In this document: positions 5,604 to 8,425 of the stretch, one piece after another
How positions within the stretch are numbered: the stretch's first letter is position 1
Layout of the letters: the number at the start of each line of letters is the position of its first letter
Assembly (NCBI GenBank): GCA_022701925.1
Contig: JAKONM010000250.1
Coordinates: 1 to 8,425, forward strand
DNA: 8,425 nucleotides
Direction of reading: 5' to 3'
Source of the DNA: Microbacteriaceae bacterium
GTDB lineage: Bacteria; Actinomycetota; Actinomycetes; Actinomycetales; Microbacteriaceae
Notes under the pieces: model-generated
Seen by the model: only the letters and a program-made list of their open reading frames with translations
What the model was told of the DNA's origin: nothing
Database searches by the model: none
Position numbers and translations under genes: made by a program

Positions 5604-6712
5604 CGGTCGCCCCCGAACGACGCCTCGTAGTCCTGCAGCCACCGCAGCTGCTCGTCCATCAGCGGATGCGGCTCGGCGTACACGTGCTCGAACATGCTGG
5701 CGACGGGCGGCTCGGTCAGCTCGAGCGTGCGGCGTCGCACGTCGGCCGCGAGATCGGCGGCCCGCGCATCGATCCCGTCGAAGACCTCGGCGCCGACGCC
5801 CTCGACCTCCAGGTGGCGCCGCAGCCGCAGGATCGGGTCCAGCAGCGCCCAGCGCTGCAGCTCCTCCTCCGCCCGGTACTTCGTGGGGTCGTCGGAGGAG
5901 GAGTGCCCGCCGATCCGGTAGGTCAGCGCCTCGATGAGCCCGGGGCCTTCGCCCGAGCGCGCCGCGTCGAGCATCGACCCCGTGACGGCGTAGGCGGCGA
6001 GCACGTCGTTGCCGTCGATCCGCACGCCCGGCATGCCGAACCCGCTGGCGCGCTGCGCCAGCGGCACGCGCGACTGCCGCTCGACCGGAACCGAGATCGC
6101 CCAGTGGTTGTTCTGGATGAAGAACACCTGCGGGGTGCGGTAGCTGGCCGCGAAGACCAGCGCCTCGTTCGAGTCCCCCTGGCTGGTGGCGCCGTCGCCC
6201 AGGTAGACGATCACCGCCTCGTCGCGCTCCGGGTCGCCGGTGGCGGTCGCGCCGTCGAACTGGACGCCCATCGCGAACCCCGTGGCGTGCAGGGTCTGCG
6301 ACCCGAGCACCAGGCAGTAGTGCTGGAAGTTGCCGCTCTCCGCGGGGTCCCAGGTGCCGTGCGCCACCCCGCGCAGCAGCCGCACGATCGCCAGCGGGTC
6401 GAGCCCGCGGATCATGCCGACGGCGTGCTCGCGGTAGGCGGGGAAGACCGTGTCCTGCGGACGGGTCGCGCGGGCCGAGCCGACCTGGGCCGCCTCCTGG
6501 CCCCAGCTCGAGACCCACAGGGCCAGGTGCCCCTGCCGCTGCAGGTTCGCGGCCGCCACGTCGAAGGCCCGCGTCTCGACCATGTCGGTCAGGAACCGCA
6601 GCTTCTGCTCGGTCGTGACCGAGGCCGCCCGGTCCGCGTAGGGCTCCGCGGCTGCGGTGGGCCGGAACGCGCCGTGCTCGTCGAGCACGCTGACCGCGGG
6701 GCTGTCCGCCAC
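5600..6712 (-). CDS. bkdA: Branched-chain 2-oxoacid dehydrogenase E1 component, alpha subunit
   Basis: This 370-residue alpha subunit binds thiamine diphosphate and is the first gene of the bkd operon. The cofactor motif begins GDGATSQGD (172-180) and ends in NN (201-202), the standard GDG-x(26)-NN spacing. The phosphorylation-loop region RIGGHSSSDDPTKYR (266-280), with H270 contacting the cofactor, is of the branched-chain rather than the pyruvate type. Substrate and cofactor contacts also include the SSWGQEAAQVG stretch (68-78) and VFPAYREH (89-96). The start is GTG (6710-6712), with GGAAGAGGAG 5 bases upstream as ribosome binding site; the frame stays open further upstream without a better start. 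The stop overlaps E1-beta by four bases. Product acyl-CoAs commonly prime iso and anteiso fatty acids in actinobacteria. No phosphorylating kinase gene is in the window. Confidence 0.94.
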   Translation of the reverse strand: MADSPAVSVLDEHGAFRPTAAAEPYADRAASVTTEQKLRFLTDMVETRAFDVAAANLQRQGHLALWVSSWGQEAAQVGSARATRPQDTVFPAYREHAVGMIRGLDPLAIVRLLRGVAHGTWDPAESGNFQHYCLVLGSQTLHATGFAMGVQFDGATATGDPERDEAVIVYLGDGATSQGDSNEALVFAASYRTPQVFFIQNNHWAISVPVERQSRVPLAQRASGFGMPGVRIDGNDVLAAYAVTGSMLDAARSGEGPGLIEALTYRIGGHSSSDDPTKYRAEEELQRWALLDPILRLRRHLEVEGVGAEVFDGIDARAADLAADVRRRTLELTEPPVASMFEHVYAEPHPLMDEQLRWLQDYEASFGGDR

Positions 6713-6871
6713 TGGCGCTCCTCTTCCCGGCGCGCGCGGGATCCGCCGACGCCGTCCTCGAGCCTCGGTGGCCCCGGCTCACTGTATCCGCAGGCCGTGG
6801 CGCGGCCCACGTCCATGCCGGAGGGGGCATGTCCCCTGCTGCCGGGCGCCGCCCTGTGCCAGGGTGGGCGC
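6713..6871. promoter_or_regulatory. Divergent intergenic region between bkdA and the membrane-protein gene
   Basis: These 159 bases must hold promoters for both directions. For the bkd operon the best -10 candidate is TACAGT on the minus strand (6781-6786), about 70 bases before its GTG; no good -35 is seen. On the plus side I see a six-pair dyad CATGCC/GGCATG (6814-6819 with 6826-6831) overlapping an alternative GGGGG/TCCCC pairing (6823-6836), a weaker CGTGG/CCACG dyad (6796-6811), and a perfect CCCTG/CAGGG hairpin (6852-6864) just before the ATG. Any of these could be an operator, but none matches a regulator site I know. Confidence 0.35.
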
Positions 6872-7297
6872 ATGCGCCGCTTCGTCGTGCGGGTGATCGT
6901 GAACGCCATCGCGCTGTGGCTCACGACCCTGCTCTTCACCGCCTTCGGGCAGAGCCGCGGCGTGCGCGTGATCCCCTACGAGCCCGGCGACCCCGTCGCG
7001 GCCGTGCTCACCTTCCTGCTGCTCGGGGTCCTGTTCGGCGTCGTGAACGGCGTGCTGGGCACGGCGATCCGCATCGTGGCCTTCCCGCTCTACCTGCTGA
7101 CCCTGGGCCTCATCTCCCTGGTGGTGAACGGCCTGCTCTTCCTGCTGGTCGCCTGGATCAGCGACGGGATCGACTTCGGCCTGCAGGTCGACGGCTTCTG
7201 GTGGGGCGTGCTGGGCGCGCTGGTGCTCGGGGTCGTCGGCTGGCTGGTGGGCCTCATCCTGCGACCGCTGTCGGGGCAGGACCGGCAGGACCGCTGA
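6872..7297 (+). CDS. Four-helix membrane protein, actinobacterial 'phage holin family' (PF04020-like)
   Basis: This is a 141-residue integral membrane protein with hydrophobic segments at about 6-26, 42-62, 68-96 (long, possibly two crossings) and 110-131, a basic N-terminus (MRRFVVR) and a short polar tail ending in GQDRQDR. The segments FGVVNGVLGTAIRI, FPLYLLTLGL and LVVNGLLFLLVAWI match the widespread actinobacterial membrane family that databases name 'phage holin family' or 4-TMS holin superfamily IV. Members are usually single chromosomal genes with unknown function; there are no endolysin or phage genes here, so the holin name should not be read as function. The ATG is preceded by a weak AGGGTGGG ribosome binding site inside a small hairpin (6852-6864). 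The gene is divergent from bkdA and its last 44 bases overlap the convergent hydrolase gene. Confidence 0.85.
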   Translation: MRRFVVRVIVNAIALWLTTLLFTAFGQSRGVRVIPYEPGDPVAAVLTFLLLGVLFGVVNGVLGTAIRIVAFPLYLLTLGLISLVVNGLLFLLVAWISDGIDFGLQVDGFWWGVLGALVLGVVGWLVGLILRPLSGQDRQDR

Positions 7298-8425
7298 CCG
7301 GGAGCTCGCGGCGCGCCCGGAAGCGGGTCGACGTGCCGTCGGCGCCCTCGAAGAACCCGGCCCACCGGCGCCGCAGCCCCTGCACCTCCGGGCCGTCCAG
7401 CGAGTCGGCCTGCACGACGGTGGCCCGGTAGTTCTCCATCGCGTGGGCCGGGACCCGGTCGATCGGCTTCCCGGTGGCCGGTCCCGGCAGGCGCCCGCCG
7501 TGCGGCAGCGACCGGGACACCACGACCGTGCCGGCCGTCAGCGGGGCGGCGCCGCCCAGGGCGGTGACCAGGTCCTCCGGGTGGCGGTACGACAGCACCG
7601 GCACCCCGGGCGGTGCCGGGATCGTGCGCGTGGGCCCGCCGAACTGCACCACCCCGTCCACCCGGTAGCCGCCGTGCTCCGCGATCCGCATCGCGTTCAG
7701 GGCCCCCTGGGAGTGGCCGACGAGCAGCACCGGGTCGTCGCGACCCACGCCCGCCTGCCGCATCGCGTCGACCACCGCCTGCTGCGAGTCGGTCCGCTGG
7801 CCGGCCACGCCCCGCACGTTCGACTCCAGGTCGAACGGCTCGTCGCCGCTGTCGAGGGCGAAGGTGACGGTGCCGGCGCTGTACACGATCCAGCGCGGGC
7901 CGTCCGCGTCGTCGTACCGCTCGACGCGCACCTGCCCGGCGGGCTCCTCGCCGTCCGGCAGCCGGTCCGCGAGCGCGGCGACGTCCGCCGGCCGCTCGAC
8001 CGGACGGCGGGTCGTGCGGTGCACGACGACGGGGGCGGCGCCCGGCGCGGCCGGCCAGACGACCGACGCGATCGCCCCGGCGACCGCCTGCGTCCCCAGC
8101 AGGGACCGCGGATCGTCGTGCAGGACGTGCCACGGCGTCTCGACCAGCAGGAAGCCCCGCACCGCGTCGTCGAGCGAGGACACGACGAGGCCGAGCAGGC
8201 GGATCTGCTCCGGGTCCGACAGCGGGTCGACCTCCCCGGTCGCGAGGAACCGGCGCACCGCGCCCACGACCCCGACCGCGGCGAAGGCCTGCAGGTCCCA
8301 CGCCAGGACCCCCGCGGCACCGATCGGCCCGATCAGCCGCACGAGCGCGCCCTGCACGGCGGCGATGCCGGCGGCGGCGGACTGCGCGCCGCCGGCGGCG
8401 AACCGATCCGCCAGGCCGTACCGCT
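7254..8425 (-). CDS. Alpha/beta hydrolase with GHSQG motif, partial (N-terminus beyond right edge)
   Basis: The frame is open from the right edge to the stop at 7254-7256, giving 389 visible residues; the N-terminus is missing, and a GTG at 8355-8357 is only an internal candidate start. Visible residues 1-70 are Ala/Gly-rich and hydrophobic and match no domain I recognise. The C-terminal half looks like a lipase/esterase-type hydrolase: a strand LLVGHSQG with the nucleophile elbow GHSQG (236-240, Ser238), a probable acid in YRHPEDLV (Glu283/Asp284) and a probable base in PAHAMENY (His327), in the right order for a Ser-Asp-His triad. The substrate is unknown. Serine hydrolase fold and triad are well supported; triad Asp and His are inferred from order and spacing. 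Neighbouring genes give no clue, and no lipoprotein signal can be judged because the start is absent. The last 44 bases overlap the opposite gene. Confidence 0.85.
   Translation of the reverse strand, partial: RYGLADRFAAGGAQSAAAGIAAVQGALVRLIGPIGAAGVLAWDLQAFAAVGVVGAVRRFLATGEVDPLSDPEQIRLLGLVVSSLDDAVRGFLLVETPWHVLHDDPRSLLGTQAVAGAIASVVWPAAPGAAPVVVHRTTRRPVERPADVAALADRLPDGEEPAGQVRVERYDDADGPRWIVYSAGTVTFALDSGDEPFDLESNVRGVAGQRTDSQQAVVDAMRQAGVGRDDPVLLVGHSQGALNAMRIAEHGGYRVDGVVQFGGPTRTIPAPPGVPVLSYRHPEDLVTALGGAAPLTAGTVVVSRSLPHGGRLPGPATGKPIDRVPAHAMENYRATVVQADSLDGPEVQGLRRRWAGFFEGADGTSTRFRARRELPVSGPAGPAPTAVAG

Noticed and set aside
3890..5630. Long plus-strand open frames opposite E2 and E1-beta
   Set aside because: Their translations are Arg/Ala/Gly/His-rich low-complexity strings antisense to well identified enzymes, as expected from GC3 bias.
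4629..6830. Apparent fusion protein of over 700 residues ending in E1-beta
   Set aside because: The upstream half is out of frame with the real E1-alpha gene and of GC-driven composition; E1-beta has its own ATG in an ATGA overlap.
6872..7297. Prophage or lysis cassette suggested by the 'holin' family name
   Set aside because: No lysin, structural, integrase or attachment sequences are nearby; the family is a common chromosomal membrane protein in actinobacteria.

Overview
The window is high-GC DNA with strong GC3 bias, densely packed genes, and GTG as the start of five of the nine genes whose starts are visible. This fits an actinobacterium. The L28, Zur and branched-chain dehydrogenase sequences suggest Microbacteriaceae or a close relative, but that placement is inferred from remembered family sequences and not from a search. 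Nine of the ten genes are recognisable families. I see no tRNA, CRISPR array, insertion sequence, attachment site or prophage cluster.

Layout, left to right. (1) Positions 1-136, minus strand: the 5' part of rpmB (ribosomal protein L28), cut by the window edge. It is preceded by a 163-base gap holding two GC hairpins, a possible promoter and a leader hairpin that abuts the ribosome binding site. (2) Positions 300-3233, minus strand: a four-gene metal-uptake operon, read as substrate-binding lipoprotein, ATPase, permease and the Fur-family repressor Zur. Every junction overlaps by 1 or 4 bases. A Zur-box-like dyad lies just upstream of the first gene, whose spacing suggests a leaderless mRNA. 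(3) Positions 3284-6712, minus strand: E1-alpha, E1-beta and E2 of a branched-chain 2-oxoacid dehydrogenase complex; E3 is not in the window. (4) Positions 6713-6871: a 159-base divergent intergenic region. (5) Positions 6872-7297, plus strand: a small four-helix membrane protein of the actinobacterial 'phage holin family' type. (6) Positions 7254-8425, minus strand: an alpha/beta hydrolase with a GHSQG nucleophile elbow, open at the right edge and overlapping the membrane-protein gene tail-to-tail by 44 bases.

How the genes work together: E1-alpha, E1-beta and E2 decarboxylate the 2-oxoacids of Val, Leu and Ile to acyl-CoA, which commonly primes branched-chain fatty acids in such bacteria. 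The second operon imports a divalent metal, most likely zinc, and encodes its own repressor. The L28 next to it is the zinc-free (C-minus) type, a form placed under Zur control in mycobacteria and Streptomyces, so the left half may be a zinc-economy neighbourhood. No clearly new system is visible. The points most worth checking are the Zur box with its leaderless start, the C-minus L28 and its leader hairpin, and the metal-ligand set of the binding protein.
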